Source: Collybiopsis luxurians FD-317 M1
Lineage: Eukaryota; Basidiomycota; Agaricomycetes; Agaricales; Omphalotaceae
Direction of reading: 5' to 3'
Length of the DNA: 64,000 nt
Assembly: GCA_000827265.1 (NCBI GenBank)
Contig: KN834767.1
Location: 733,708-797,707, forward strand
In this document: piece after piece, positions 21,604 through 33,461 of the stretch
Position numbering within the stretch: the first letter of the stretch is position 1
How the letters are laid out: each line of letters opens with the position of its first letter
The notes under the pieces: model-generated
What the model saw: the letters and a program-made list of their open reading frames with translations, nothing else
Told to the model about the DNA's origin: nothing
Databases searched by the model: none
Position numbers and translations under genes: made by a program

Positions 21604-22200
21604 TTGGTGATTAGTTACTGCGATGCTTGGAAGGGAGTACTGGTTGATTATCCCAAGGAGTTGGGATTTGTACCAGTATATATATCGCGGTTGAAGCTAT
21701 GACAGCGCGGACAATGAAAATGAGCTGAAAGAGTATTGAGAGCGTGTTGAAGGCGTGTCATTAGCCCTATAGCAACAGCCAAGATAGCTGTAGCCTCCGA
21801 CAGTAGAGATTCTCTGCATCTCTGGCCAAGTTTCTTGCATGTCACAGGCGCGTGATGTGTGATGCGTGGTGCGGAAATGTTCATTTAGCGCCCATAATTG
21901 TCAAATCGGGACCTTCTTTCCTAATTGAGACACACGAGGATCATTCTCCTTGCGATCACTTTCTCCTTCCTCGATTTTCTTTGAAGATTCTCCCAGCCTT
22001 CAGTGTGTCATAAAATCGTTTTCGCTTCGTTTTTGGATATGATCAGATCGTATATTAACTATGTCTGGTTTTGTCGTTCAGTTGATATGTGTAAATGCTC
22101 CTTTGATCAACGACTATTTTGCACACCCAACTTTGCAAACCAGGCTGACCGTGCTCTTTACAGCTCGTGGGTAGGTGGAAGGAAATGAAGGTTCGCTTGT
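21604..22200. other. upstream of DapA-like gene, nothing recognised
   Basis: No further coding segment or repeat is seen between the DapA-like start and the transporter relic. Confidence 0.35.
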
Positions 22201-22219
22201 ATTATTCATCGACGCAGAA

Positions 22220-22430
22220 ACTACAATTTTGCTCATTTGTTTCAACCAGTTCAGTACAATCACGTCTTTCAGTTCATGCAAGTACTGTCTTCGAGGATTT
22301 CTACCTTCCGGATTCCCGTCCAGCACATCTGCTTATTGACTTACCTGGATAATGAGACCGGAGCTTCGCTGGGAATATTCTGCGGTGGTGAATACCATAA
22401 ATTACCTGTCAAGCAGGGTGAACAGGGTCA
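22220..22430 (+). pseudogene. relic of the MFS transporter second exon
   Basis: The stretch from ttttgctcatttgttt through the gaggatttctacc region is clearly similar to 25455-25640, the second exon of the MFS gene, in the same orientation. The frame is broken and no other exon is present. It is a duplicated fragment left by rearrangement of the cluster. Confidence 0.6.
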
Positions 22431-22569
22431 GCTGAAGCGCTGAAATCTCGACTTGAGTAAATTTTCTTTCTCCAAGATATGTTGTTCAGATATTTTGGAA
22501 GTAATGAAAGGAAATGGAGCTGCTTAATTGAGATGACCGCCATTCATGACCTCGCACAGCACTTTCAGA

Positions 22570-22710
22570 GGCACCGTAAACCAAAAGCGCTGGCCGAAGG
22601 CCGTAAAACTTGACTGTCAACGTCCTATCCATTCGCGGGAAATTTCCCCTCATTCTGGACAGATCGCAGTCGGATCGCAGCGTTGGAAGACAGGACATGA
22701 AATTCTCAGC
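22570..22710 (+). repeat. inverted copy of the oxidase/MFS upstream element (partner 25070-25210)
   Basis: The run aaaagcgctggccgaaggcc, the following taaaacttg and the later gatcgcag...ggatcgcag...ttggaagacaggac are matched on the opposite strand at about 25070-25210. The copies are diverged but unmistakable and form an inverted repeat about 2.5 kb apart. Confidence 0.6.
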
Positions 22711-22849
22711 GACGTTGTACTACGGAGAACTGGGTTTGTCGGAATCACGACAACCTACTCGAAACTTAAACTGGTATCGCTCGGGAGAGCTCATGGGTGT
22801 GTAGGGCGAGTAAGGAAGGTGTGAGGACGAATGTTCTCATGGTATGTAT

Positions 22850-23439
22850 GCTGATGGCCTTGTATGCTTGATTTTTTCAGGTTGTAGTGGGGGAGAGTCC
22901 TACATACGGATGCTGATTCTAGCGTTTAATGCGTGACGCATTTTCCCGGGTACCATGATGTCCCAATTTTATTACACAGCTCATCTCGGCCCAATGTCTT
23001 ACAGCCTATGCAGTCGGATGGCGATGACTCTGTCATTGACCCGAAGATATCCTGATGCTCACCAAAAAATCATGGTTGGTACACTTCTTCTGGGTCGGTA
23101 TGGACAATTTTTCCAGATGGTCGGTCACTAAAGCTGACTTTGAAACTTTCCTAGATTGACAAATCTGAATATTCCCGAACAAGTCGATCGGGTTGAGGAC
23201 TACTGCAGCTGAACCTCTCTTTCCCAAGACCCGGGATGTGCTCACTTCACAATGGTAACACTGTGGATGGCTACGGTAAGTGACTCCAACTGTTTGTTTA
23301 GAACGATAGATCTTGCTTTGGCTATCTATTTTCTGAGGCTCCGCTTCTTGCACAACCTCACTGAATGTTGCCTCGTCACGATGATACATTGATTTTGAGG
23401 CCTAAGAAGGAGTACTTACGGATCACAGGGCGGTCTATG
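22850..23439. other. no gene recognised
   Basis: A minus-strand frame at 23033-23389 is open for 118 codons and contains two CxxC-like spacings, but nothing in it is recognisable and it sits inside a region of relics. No repeat is seen. Confidence 0.3.
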
Positions 23440-24320
23440 AATCCATCAAGCCGTAGCGACATGTCAAACTCTCTAGTCCTCCATTCCATATCCTCGATCT
23501 ATCAACAAACAAAATTCGGAGTTCCCATGGCCTCTCGCATGTAACTTCAACCAGAGTGGTGATCGAGTCGCATGAGTTTTAGGAATGTATCCTGGAATGG
23601 GAGATCCACGGAATACTTGCGAAACAGTTCAAGAATTGCCCAATAAAGTCTCATGGTACTTTCATGTGAAAAATCTTTTGGAGTATAACCGTCCTCATTT
23701 TTCGGAGCTTGATAATTCTTGAACGTGTCTGCGCTCCTTCTGCCGTTGTCGTCCGTTTTCGAATAGCCAATTTCTTGGAGCCAATCCCGTTGAAGTGCTT
23801 CAAGGCATGGTCGCAGAGCATCATGATTTTGGTAAACTTGTCAATGACGGTCATTGCCAATACCCAGCCTCTTTCGGGTGAGATCAAGTGTGCGGCGCAG
23901 AAGGAAGATGTCTGGTAAACGAATAGCTCCGCATTTCTACTGTATTATCAACTTGGAGGATATTGACCTTGCTGCACGGAGCCTGGTTGCGTTCAAAGCG
24001 GAAGCCAAGATGCAATTTAAACTGCTCCTTACGCGGAGGCGCTCGGTTTGATCGCTCATCAAGTGATAGTGGAATTCTTCATTAGGCAGGGTTTTCTGCA
24101 AACTGAAACGATTCAGAAATTCCTTGTCTGTACTTTTGATTAAAGACCTGGCGAGCAAACGATTTTCCATAGGCACTCCTGTCCTGAAATACTTGCAAAA
24201 GATACCTCCGTCTTCCATGCAGATGGTATTGTAATAACTGCGGATGTGTCTGCACTGTCTACCTGGACACTGTGTCCTTCTAACACGGGTGAAAAATGGG
24301 CGTCTGACAGGGGTGAACAG
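23440..24320 (-). pseudogene. amine/L-amino-acid oxidase relic lacking the FAD-binding exon
   Basis: On the minus strand the relic starts with the shared N-terminal module (ADTSAVITIPSAWKTEVSF, then an exon-2-like segment). It then jumps, after the residues matching the end of exon 2, directly to the exon-6-like sequence with IFLxRRTxDLTRKRLG and DHALKHFNGIGSKK. Everything that encodes the Rossmann FAD motif (exons 3-5) is missing. Frameshifts interrupt the helical domain, and the similarity stops near 23440, before the C-terminal flavin motif. The copy is in direct orientation with the intact oxidase at 13244-16058 and is surely inactive. Confidence 0.75.
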
Positions 24321-24369
24321 TGGGGAGTGGAGATAAGTTCGTGCGGTGGATACTGTGACATGTCATAAT

Positions 24370-25342
24370 CCGTCCTAGCCTAAACTTCACGGAAAAAGAG
24401 AGGGCTGAGGGCTCGCGTCTGAAGCAAGAAGGTTGCATCTTCAATCTGGATCAATCGATACACGTTGATACGCCAGACAGACGGTTTAAACGCTGGCAGA
24501 GTCAGATCCGATTGAGAGCTGTCGTGATGCAATCGCGATACGCACGAGGCACCTGAGGCTTCAAATTCCAGAACGATTCGATTCGATGCAGCACGAAGCA
24601 ACATTTTGTACAGTAGCGCCAGAAGCAAAACAGGTGGTAAGACAAAGATCTGGTGTTTATTGATCGTACCTTACCATAAAAAGGTTGCAACATTTACTAC
24701 TGTTACCGGTCGCTTAAAGTACCCGTGGCCAATATCTGAAATGTTGCTGTTGTGAGGTGAATAAGTATATCCTGAGAAGGAAAGAGAGCAGGACTGTGGC
24801 CGCGTCCTCAATCCGATTGACACGTTCGGAAATATCCAGACCTCTCGATCCCGGAAAGTTTCAAAGGCAACTGTACGTAGATTGTTTCTCGATGGTCTAC
24901 TCGCTTATGCTTTAGCACAAGGTCGAATAAACAATGTTTTTTTAAAGAAAAAGGCAAAGGGAACATTGCGTATACCGACCAAGAACTTGAAACGAGCTAT
25001 GACCTTTCCAAAAATATTTTTGGACCAGAGGGTGTCGTGATTCCGTCGAGCTTTCTGCTAAGTTCTCTGTTCGACGCTGTGGGAGGCCCGCTGAGAACGC
25101 CAGGTCTTGTCTTCCAATGCTGCGATCCAGCTGCGATCAGTACAAGAATGAAGGGGAACTTCCCGGGGCGCTGACAGCCAAGTTTTACCGCCCTTCCGCC
25201 AGCGCTTTTACGGCGCTTAATTGCCCAAACCTCCTGATTACGGTGCAAAGCCTTACGCGTTCTTCAGGCGTTGAGCGAGACTATAAATGAAAATGGAAAC
25301 TGCAATTTAGCAGCTCTTATTCCCTTTCATTCCATTCCGAAT
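24370..25342. promoter_or_regulatory. divergent promoter region between oxidase relic and MFS gene
   Basis: This 1-kb stretch separates the minus-strand oxidase relic from the plus-strand transporter. Parts of it (24370-24530, 25050-25190) recur upstream of the intact oxidase (16090-16520), and 25070-25210 recurs inverted at 22570-22710. I infer an ancestral bidirectional promoter serving oxidase and transporter. No open frame of interest is seen. Confidence 0.45.
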
Positions 25343-27044
25343 ATGTCTGAACGTATCTCGGAGAAAGAGGATCAAGTCGAAATTTCAGCTGCGCTTGTTT
25401 ATCCTGCCGGCAAAACAAAAGCTTGGCTGACAGGTAATTCGTCGTTGAAGGAATTATAATTTTGCTCATTCGTTTACCAGTTCTGGGATGCTTTTTGATT
25501 CAATTCAGTACAGTCGCGTCTCTCAATTCGTTTGGTGTCTTTGAAGATTTCTACGCTTCCAGATTCCTGTCCAGCTCCTCGGCTTCTCGAATTAGCTGGA
25601 TAATAGGACTGGAACTTCTGCTAGAATTGGGTCTTGGAACTGTCGGAGGAAAACTGTGAGCCGGAATGACAACATTGGTCAGTTCAAAAGTTATTGACTT
25701 GTATATGCAACAGATGCGACCTAGGTTATTCCAGAGTTGCTCTTGCGACTGGATCAATTATTTACCTTGTTAGGTACGTCGCCTCCTCGATGTCTACTGG
25801 TATCTAATGGATCGACAGCTTTTTTCTTCTGTCTCTTGCGAAAGAGGACCGATTCTACCAAGTTATTCTCGCGCAAGGACTAGGAATGGGCATCGGAATT
25901 GGACTTCTGTATGTTCCAGCGCTGGTGACTGCTGCGCGTCACTTCCCTACCAGACAAGCCTTGGCCATGGTATGCATAGAAAACTGAAATCGGCTTTGAC
26001 TCATATTGCGAAATATTCATAGGGGATTGTAATGTCTTCTGGATCATTGGGAGGGGGCATTTTCTCCAGTGAGTAGAGCCCAATCCTTGCTTTCATTTGA
26101 ATAATTAGAAACTTTCGTTTCTGCTATGTAGTCATGCTCAATCATCTCATCCCGAAATATGGATTCCCGTCAGGTGTGCGGGGTACTGCATACTTTTCCC
26201 TGGGACTCTTAACCATTGGGAACTTCCTGGTTACCGTCCTTCCTCCTACTCCGAAGTCCGAAGTCGCTACAGGAAAAACAAACCTGCTTTACACCCCCTA
26301 CATGCTTACCGTTTTATCTGGATGCGTCGGACAGCTAGGCGGCCTCTTTCCGCTCAATTACATCCAGCTGTTTGCCGATAGCCACCATACGACCAAGGGT
26401 TTTGCGTTTTACTCTATAGCCGCCATGACTTTCTCCACAGCCTTTGGCCGTTTTATACCGGCTTATTTTGCTGACAAGTATGGGATTGCGGGCACATATC
26501 TTCTCTGTGGATATATATTCGGTGTGTACACTTTCGCGGAAATCGAGATAGATACCAGATTTAGAATTTTGTTTTCATAGCTGGAAGTGCTTTCCTTATG
26601 TTCGCAGCAAGTAGTCCGGGCGGCCTTTTTGTCTTTTGCATCCTGTCAGCCATAAATTTTTGGTTCGTATGTCGAGGTTCTGATGTAAATTCTAGCTATG
26701 GTTTCTTCTATGGCTCGATCAGTTCATTATACCCCTCTGTCGTCACGGTGTTCGTGCCCTCTGAAGCCGATAAAGGGTTCGTGAAACCCTATACTTGTTT
26801 ATTACCGTTATTCTGCGCTAATCTACAGCCTACATTCAGGAAACTGGTCGGAGTGGCTATCGCTCCGATTGGAATAGTGTCCCTGGTAAGCTCGCCACTT
26901 GGTGGAAAACTCATTGGCGACTCGGGGGACTACCAATGGTGGAAAGGGATTGTATGGACAGGTGCACTGCTTACAGCGGCTGGGATCATCCAGGTCGTTG
27001 CTCGGCAAATTCACATCAAAAAGGTTCGCTCGATAGTTAGTTAG
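25343..27044 (+). CDS. MFS transporter, monocarboxylate-porter type
   Basis: A multi-exon gene. The start MSERISEKEDQ lies in exon 25343-25433; the next exons begin at 25481, 25731, 25808, 26022, 26132, 26580 and 26691, and the last ends at the TAG at 27044. Fungal monocarboxylate-porter hallmarks are visible: the first helix (AWLTVLGCFLIQF), NSFGVFEDFYASRFL, SRISWIIGLE, GLGMGIGIGLLYVPAL, RRALAxG-like RQALAMGIVMSSGSLGG, and a C-terminal half with FGRFIPAYFADKYG and SPLGGKLIGDSG. About 12 membrane helices are expected. Such carriers move lactate, pyruvate, other short acids or related compounds across the plasma membrane; the substrate is not predictable. Its neighbourhood with amino-acid oxidase copies suggests 2-oxo acids as an inferred cargo. 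The intron that ends near 26836 skips a stretch that would also be open. Confidence 0.8.
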
Positions 27045-27267
27045 GTTTCTCTTTTTTCTTGCGTATACCTGCTGTTTGTGGGCTATCAGAGCACCCTAGA
27101 CTTACGAGAAAGAGTGGAATTACCAGCTGATATTTAGAGTAGATTTAGAATTCCCGTTTGCGTCGTCGCCGTCGGAGTGACACCGCTTGAGTCCGTGAGA
27201 AAGTACAGCTTCACCAGCTGGCGCCACATGGAATTTTCCTTTCTTCCATCTTCCCCTTTGAACCATC

Positions 27268-28556
27268 ATGCCTCTCTTCAAGAAGGAAAAGAACTTAATC
27301 CCACCCGTAGAATCTGCAACTTCTATTGCACCTTCTGCTTCTAGGTCGTCCTCGACGCTTTCAAAGTCGTCCCTGCCTAGTTACCGGTCAAATGCATCAA
27401 CCTACGTTCCCAGTAGGGACGGTGACCCATATAACACCAGCAGATACAACTCTTCTGCGACGATGGCGGAGCCTGCTCCGTCCTATGAAGACGAGCAGGT
27501 AGACTATACCGACAAATACAGAAGAGGAAAGAGCGTCGGGGACGTCTACTCTCGTGGAAATGCCAGTCCAGAGCAAGATCGAAACGAGCTTTTCTCAGGG
27601 TATAACCCTCAGCGGGGTGGCTCGGGCAGGTTCTTCGATGGACCTGGAGCTGGTCGGGATCCAGCGCCTGGAGAGGAAAACGATGAGGATGTAGAAGGTA
27701 TCAAGCAGCAGACTAGATTTGTCAAGCAGGAGAGTGTGAATTCCACTCGGAATGCTTTAATGATGGCTAGACAGGCTGAAGATACTGCTAGAGGGACTCT
27801 TAGTAAACTGGGCGATCAATCTGGTACGTATTTTCGACCCTGTCTTGCGAAGTCTATCATTGAAATAAATAATCTCCTGCAGAACGGCTCGCCAACACTG
27901 AAATGCACCTCGACATGTCCAAGGCGCACGGGCAGCGTGCTGAGGACAAGACTGATGAGCTCAAGAAGCTCAATCGCTCGATTTTCCGTCCTGCCATTAC
28001 TTTCAACAAGGACGCTAAGCGCCGCGCCCAGGAGGCCAAGATTCAGAACCGTTATGAGGATGAACGGGCGGAGCGGGAGAGGGCGATGATGGATGTCCGT
28101 GAAACCCAGAATCGTCTTGGTCAGGCGGCCACGTATGGTCGTAGGGAGGACGATGAGAATCTCCTGCTCAACCGTCCTCCTGGAGGTTTAGATGACGAAG
28201 GCATCGGCGCCGGCGGGGGTAGTGGCAGGTTCCGCAAATCTGAGCAAGAGAGAGCTCGTCTCCGAGAGGGTAACAGCCGATACCGATTCGAGGCGACTGC
28301 ATCCGATGATGAGCTCGAGGACGAGTTGGACGAAAACTTGGACGAGATTTCCGATGTCACCAAGCGGTTGAAGGCCCTGGGTTCGGCTATGGGCCAGGAG
28401 TTGGATGCTCAGAATCGTAGGATTGATAACATCACGAGCAAGACCGACGGTATGGACATCAGGCTGGCTAATCTTACGCGGAGGGTGAGCATCTATCTTG
28501 CCCCATGTTATCCTTTGCTAATTTGTACTTCTCGCATACAGCAAAAGAAGTTCTAA
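27268..28556 (+). CDS. SEC9: SEC9-like t-SNARE (SNAP-25 homologue)
   Basis: Three exons (27268-27823, 27883-28484, 28542-28556) encode about 390 aa. The N-terminal 150 aa are Ser-rich and acidic. The first SNARE (Qb) helix runs from FVKQESVNSTRNALMMARQ to ERLANTEMHLDMSKAH. A linker with RRREDDENLLLNRPPGG-like sequence follows. The second SNARE (Qc) helix begins ELEDELDENLDEISDVTKRL and contains the ionic-layer Gln in AMGQELDAQNRRI. The last exon encodes only QKKF. Sec9 pairs with an Sso-type syntaxin and an Snc-type v-SNARE to drive fusion of secretory vesicles with the plasma membrane. It lacks the palmitoylated cysteines of animal SNAP-25, as is usual in fungi. The start is well supported by the short 5' leader and typical MPLFKK N-terminus. 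Confidence 0.92.
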
Positions 28557-28872
28557 TTTGCGTTTGCGACTGGCGCTCGTTTTTCCTTGGTATACCTGGA
28601 CTGTCTTGATTAACGGATGTGTACTTTAAATCCATCTCTCTTTCATTTTGCGCGTATTATGGTCTCATGTCGTGTTCTTGACTAACTACATGCAATTGAA
28701 CCTGATTATTTATCTTCATTAGCGATGAACATGCGCTAGACGAGCTTCGCATGACCCGTTTGTCCTTCCCGTTAACCAGCTGCTCCCATGCTTTCTGCCG
28801 CAATTTCTCACGTAATGTTGTCGTGGGCTTATAAGAAGCTGCATTTCATCGGTCTTTCTATTCCTCCTTTCA
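28557..28872. other. short intergenic region
   Basis: Contains the 3' end of SEC9 and the promoter of the esterase. Nothing else is seen. Confidence 0.4.
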
Positions 28873-31331
28873 ATGAACCGTCATCCTTGGCAGTCGTTAT
28901 TGCTTCTCCTACTATTAGGTCTTGTCCAAGCACAATCATCTTCCCTCGACGTTTCGCTCACTGCAGGGAAGTTTCGCGGCGTCTTGACCGCGAATGGGAC
29001 CGAAAAGTGGTTGGGCCTGCCCTATGCGACTGCTCCAGTTGGATCCCTGAGATTCAAGGCACCCACTCCCTTTGTACCGTCAAATGGAAGGATTCAAACC
29101 GCCTCCACATTTGGGAACGCGTGTCCTCAGCCTCCAGGAAGCTTGGGAGCTCCTATCAGTGAAGATTGCCTTTTCCTCAATGTTGGTGACCTTTTTCGGC
29201 TTGTGCAATTCAATGTTTATCAGGTACAATTATCTCTGTCGTAGGTCTGGCGCCCACAAAATACAACCTCGAAGGCAAAGCTTCCAGTGCTGGTATGGAT
29301 ACACGTAAGATTCGTGGTTTCATTCCTTAAATCCGAATCTGATCGCCGTTCAGGGGGGAGCTTACACTAGCGGGTAAATTACTTTGGGTGGCGCCGTAAG
29401 ATCACTGATGCTTACCATCCGCCCTCTACAGCGCCGCCTCTGATTCGCAATACGATCCTACCCGTACGTCTCCTCATGTACTGCCACTTCTCTTTCAGGA
29501 CCCAACATCTGAGTATTATTGCAGGTATCGTCACGCGCAGCGTTGAAGTTGGAAAACCCATCGTCTTCGTTTCAATGTAAGGCAAACTTTACACATCTCT
29601 GGGAATTTCTTCCGGTGACTTTTTCTTCTTTTTTTCCCGGTACCTATCGCCAGCAACTACCGCGTGAACACATTCGGATTTGTCAGTTTGCTCGAAGTCA
29701 AAGTAGCGGTGACAGTATTTGGCTTACTCGTGTTTTCAAAAATAGCTTTCCAGTTCTCTCGTTGCCCCAGAGGACCTCAATGCAGGGTTACTGGATCAAC
29801 GCATGGCATTCGAATTCATACAGGATAACATTGCCGCTTTTGGAGGAGATCCAAGTAAAGTACATGAGTTCATGTTCTTTAACGCCGCAGGACGATTGGT
29901 GCTGAACTTTTCGTGTTCAAGGTGACAATCTGGGGTCAGGTATGGATTACTACGACTTGATGAAGCTTCACTCACTTGCGGTCTACAGTCTGCTGGAGCG
30001 GGAAGCGTTGAAGCGCATCTTTTGTATCCGTCCAATCGGACGCTGTTCAGAGCCGCCATGGCTGACTCTTCGACTGGTCCCTTGTAAGATATACACCCTC
30101 GCTGTACATCCTTCAGATTCTAAGCGTTGGGACAACAGCAAAAGCTCTCCTCCAGCAAGCACTTATGATAGACCCGGCCTGCCGTTCAGCCGTCTACTGG
30201 AAGCTACTGGATGCACCTTTGGTCCAGACGCGATCTCATGCTTGCAAGATGTACCCTTCGAAGTACGTGCGAAAAGAATCATTCACGCTGACCGTATTTT
30301 GATTTACTGCCTTGATTCTGCAGACTCTGTTGAATATCAGTAATGCGATGATCGATAGTACTCTCAACTCGCAGCTGTGGCAACCCTCTGTAGGTCCTCC
30401 TGGCAGTTTTGCCGACGCTCGAGCATCGGCCAAAATCCAAAATAAAGATTTCCTCCATGTTCCTTACTTGGCTGGAACAAATGTAGGTTGATCTGGCCTA
30501 ACTTTCGAGGCTATGATTTTCGAGCTTATTGTTCTGATAAAGGTCAACGAAGGAACAACATTTAGCACCTCTGTAATGGGACTCAATCTTACAGGAGCGG
30601 CACAAGATGAAGCTTTCGTCAATTTCATCGGTCACCTCGTCATTGACAACAGCACCTTGACCACTGATGTCTACAATAAAATACTCGAGTTATGGCCCGC
30701 CAACGACCCGCTTTTGGGGGCACCGTTCAATACTGGAGATTCGTTATTCGATCGTGCAGAGGCTTGGTATACCGACCAGATGTTTTTATCTCCCAGACGA
30801 TTGTTTTTCGCCAACGCCGCTTCCCTGCAACCAATGTTTGCGTATTATTTCAGAGAATTTATACCTGGCCAAAACCCTGCTCTCGGTGGTAAGCTGCATA
30901 GCTCTGGGTCTTCGATGCCCTCAGATTTTGATGATTAACCTCGCTGCCGCACATAGTCTTCCACGAGTCAGAGCTAATGCTGCTCTTCGGACCAGTGCCG
31001 ACCCCCGTCGAGACCGAATTCGCAAACCAAATGCTGGACTTTTACATCAATTTCATCAACGATATGAATCCTGGATGTGAGTTGAGATGATGATTCATTC
31101 TTGTCGCGATAAGCTAATGATTTCCAACAGCCCCCTGGCCGAGATATACGGCGCAATCGAAAAATGTGATGCAGCTGCTTCGAGATAATATTACTGCGAT
31201 TCCTGACAGTGCGTATGCCCCGATTGCAGGACGAGGGTCATTCTTTCTCAAAGAAATTTTCTTTAGATTGGGACCTTGACAAAACTGATTTCTTGCTCAC
31301 CCAAGAAGTTCTCGACGAGTTTCAAAAGTAA
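28873..31331 (+). CDS. secreted type-B carboxylesterase/lipase
   Basis: A strongly interrupted gene of about 13 exons encoding about 560 aa. A signal peptide ([20 protein letters not shown]) is followed by the type-B start [20 protein letters not shown] and the N-terminal Cys motif SEDCLFLN, joined to VWRPQN by a phase-0 intron. The oxyanion-hole strand is VWIHGGAYTSG. The nucleophile elbow is GQSAGAG (catalytic Ser). The charge relay acidic residue probably lies in VNEGTTFS, and the catalytic His is in [12 protein letters not shown]. The cysteines of [12 protein letters not shown] match the second disulphide. This is the fungal family of extracellular esterases and lipases (alpha/beta hydrolases) acting on triglycerides, sterol esters or plant-derived esters. 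The reading frame is intact across all proposed introns. Confidence 0.88.
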
Positions 31332-32034
31332 CGAGCATGGAAGAATATTATATTTTTAGCAGAAACAGGGACGCTTGTAGTTCATTTATAGTGGAAGTAA
31401 GACACGAGTTTGCCAGCTCCTCTCTGATAGCTTGCGTGAGGAACGTGAATGAGAAGCAATTGTATTTTCGTATCGTACAGGAATGGGCATCTCGCATCTA
31501 TGTCTCTCGATCATCCCAGCCACTCAATGATATTTCTAAATTCCCGTCGATGTGCTTTCTTCTTGCTCGTCGCCCAGTGACGTAGCAACCATTGGAGTGA
31601 TGAGGAGTGATAAAGTTGAGCCTTGGTGTTTGAGGTCTTAAGACTGAGGTTTTGGCTTGATCTTTTGGAGTTGATATCCCGGTCTTACTTATTTTTAGCG
31701 GACTGCGGATAGATAATTGACCCTTGCGGGCGGGCTCAGCGGGAGCCGAGTTGAAAGCATTTTCGATCGTGAATCTGGTTCAAAGTTCTCAAAAATACTA
31801 CTGTGAACGCACTAACCAAAGCCAGTGACATACAGAGGTCAACACTCATAATCCAGATATTCCTTGCCAATTTTCATAGCGAGGGTGGTTAATATTCCAA
31901 GCGAAGTTTCGAAACCATCAGACCCCGTTTCGAGTATTGCATCGCATCACAGCGCTTTGTCCAGGTCCCCGGCATTGCTGATTTGCCAGGGTCAAATTCT
32001 GGGATGATATCTCCGTAAAGGAATACCCGTTTTC
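31332..32034. other. intergenic, promoter side of the Ser-rich gene
   Basis: No recognisable gene. A short open frame (31337-31585, +) has no features. Confidence 0.4.
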
Positions 32035-32044
32035 CTATAAAACC
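32034..32044 (+). promoter_or_regulatory. TATA box of the Ser-rich secreted protein gene
   Basis: The sequence cctataaaacc lies about 155 bp upstream of the ATG at 32195, a plausible distance with a leader of roughly 120 nt. Confidence 0.5.
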
Positions 32045-32194
32045 AGGGACCTTGCCGCCTTGATACTTCAGCTGTGCTCACTCTTACCTCTGGTACCGGT
32101 TGCCTAGAGTCTGTCTTCCATCCAAGTCGTTATCTTCCTGGCGAAAGATACTTCCCTCGACTTTCAAGACTTTTGACTTTTTTCATCGTTCAGC

Positions 32195-33461
32195 TATGTA
32201 CAAGATGATCCCCACTCCTTCAGCTCTCCTCGTCGCTGTTCTCGCGATGAGTGTTGTTTCGACGATTGGTGCCCCGATCCTGTTTGTTCACTTTTCTGCA
32301 TAGTCTTGATATAATGCCTGACATGAACGCTTTACAGGGTCGCTCCTGGCTCCATAGCCGCTCGCGATGGTTCCACACCAAAGCTCGACGCTCGATACGT
32401 CGACGTCGCAGTACCGAGCAAACGTGAACCTGGATCCGATACCGAGGTGACATCTAGAGACGAGCATCGCTACCCTCGCCGTTCACTGTACGATTACTAT
32501 GCTCGTGCAGCTTCAGACGCGCAAAGTGACGTCAAGAGGGACGCGACGCCCAACACTTCGACCCCTGTGAAGCGGAAGACCAAGAGGAGCAAGAGCAAGG
32601 GCAAGGGCCCCAAGAAAGCGAAACGTCAGTGCTCGTGCTCTGGCGCAGATTCGAGTGCCACTTCCTCAGCGGATTCTGCCACTTCCACCGGCACTGGCAC
32701 GGACTCTAGCTCCGCTGACTCTAGTGCAACTGCTACATCCGGCGCCGATTCTAGCTCGACCTCCTCTGGTGCGGACAGTAGCGCCAGTAGCTCGGCTGGA
32801 ACAGATTCTGGTTCCACCGGCTCAGACTCTGGGGCCACGTCCTCGGCTGGCGCAGATTCAGGTGCCAGTTCAGGTGTTTTAGGTACATGCGGATGTGAGT
32901 TTTCATTCGTGATGAGCCCATCTCAGAATTCTAACATTTGTACTCGATAGCTTCGTCTGGAAGCACGGGAGCTGCAGACTCATCCACAGGATCTTCCGAC
33001 TCATCCACGGGGTCTTCTTCCGATTCTACCAGTACCGACACCGCTTCAGCGGCAACTGGTACCGACTCATCAAGCACGGGCACAGCTTCAGCAGCCGACG
33101 CCTCTGACACTGACTCGGCTTCAGCTGCTACGGCGACTGATTCAGCCTCAGCTGCCACCGCAACCGGGGCAGATGCTAGTGCTTCTACTGACTCGGCTAC
33201 GGACTCTTCTGCTTCGGCCACCGACTCTGCGGACTCTTCCTCAGCCACTGGTACCGACTCGTCCTCGTAAGTCGGAGCTCTCCAGCGTCACTCTGAATAA
33301 AGTACTGACCCAATCTTTGTAGGTCCAGCGACGACTCAGCTTCGACAGCTACTGACGCCTCCGCTGCCACTTCCACCGACGCTGCGGCATCTAAGAAGCG
33401 TACGATCAATTCTCGAATTACTCGTCGCACTTACAGCCCCAGTGGACCTAGGAGGCTCTAA
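32195..33461 (+). CDS. secreted Ser/Ala/Thr-rich protein with KR processing site
   Basis: Four exons (32195-32281, 32338-32894, 32951-33266, 33323-33461) encode about 365 aa. The N-terminus MYKMIPTPSALLVAVLAMSV is a signal peptide. A basic segment with several KR/RR dibasic sites ends in KKAKRQCSCSG, a good Kex2-type cleavage site followed by a CSC motif. Two long low-complexity blocks of Ser, Ala, Thr, Asp and Gly follow (for example TDSSSADSSATATSGADSSS), separated by a short LGTCG segment. The C-terminus is basic (KKRTINSRITRRTY). It looks like a heavily O-glycosylated cell-wall or secreted protein. No GPI signal is seen. Function is unknown. Such repeats evolve quickly by slippage. Confidence 0.8.

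Noticed and set aside
32626..33248. Antisense Glu/Ala/Val-rich frames
   Set aside because: Mirror of the Ser/Ala/Asp-rich coding repeats of the secreted protein.
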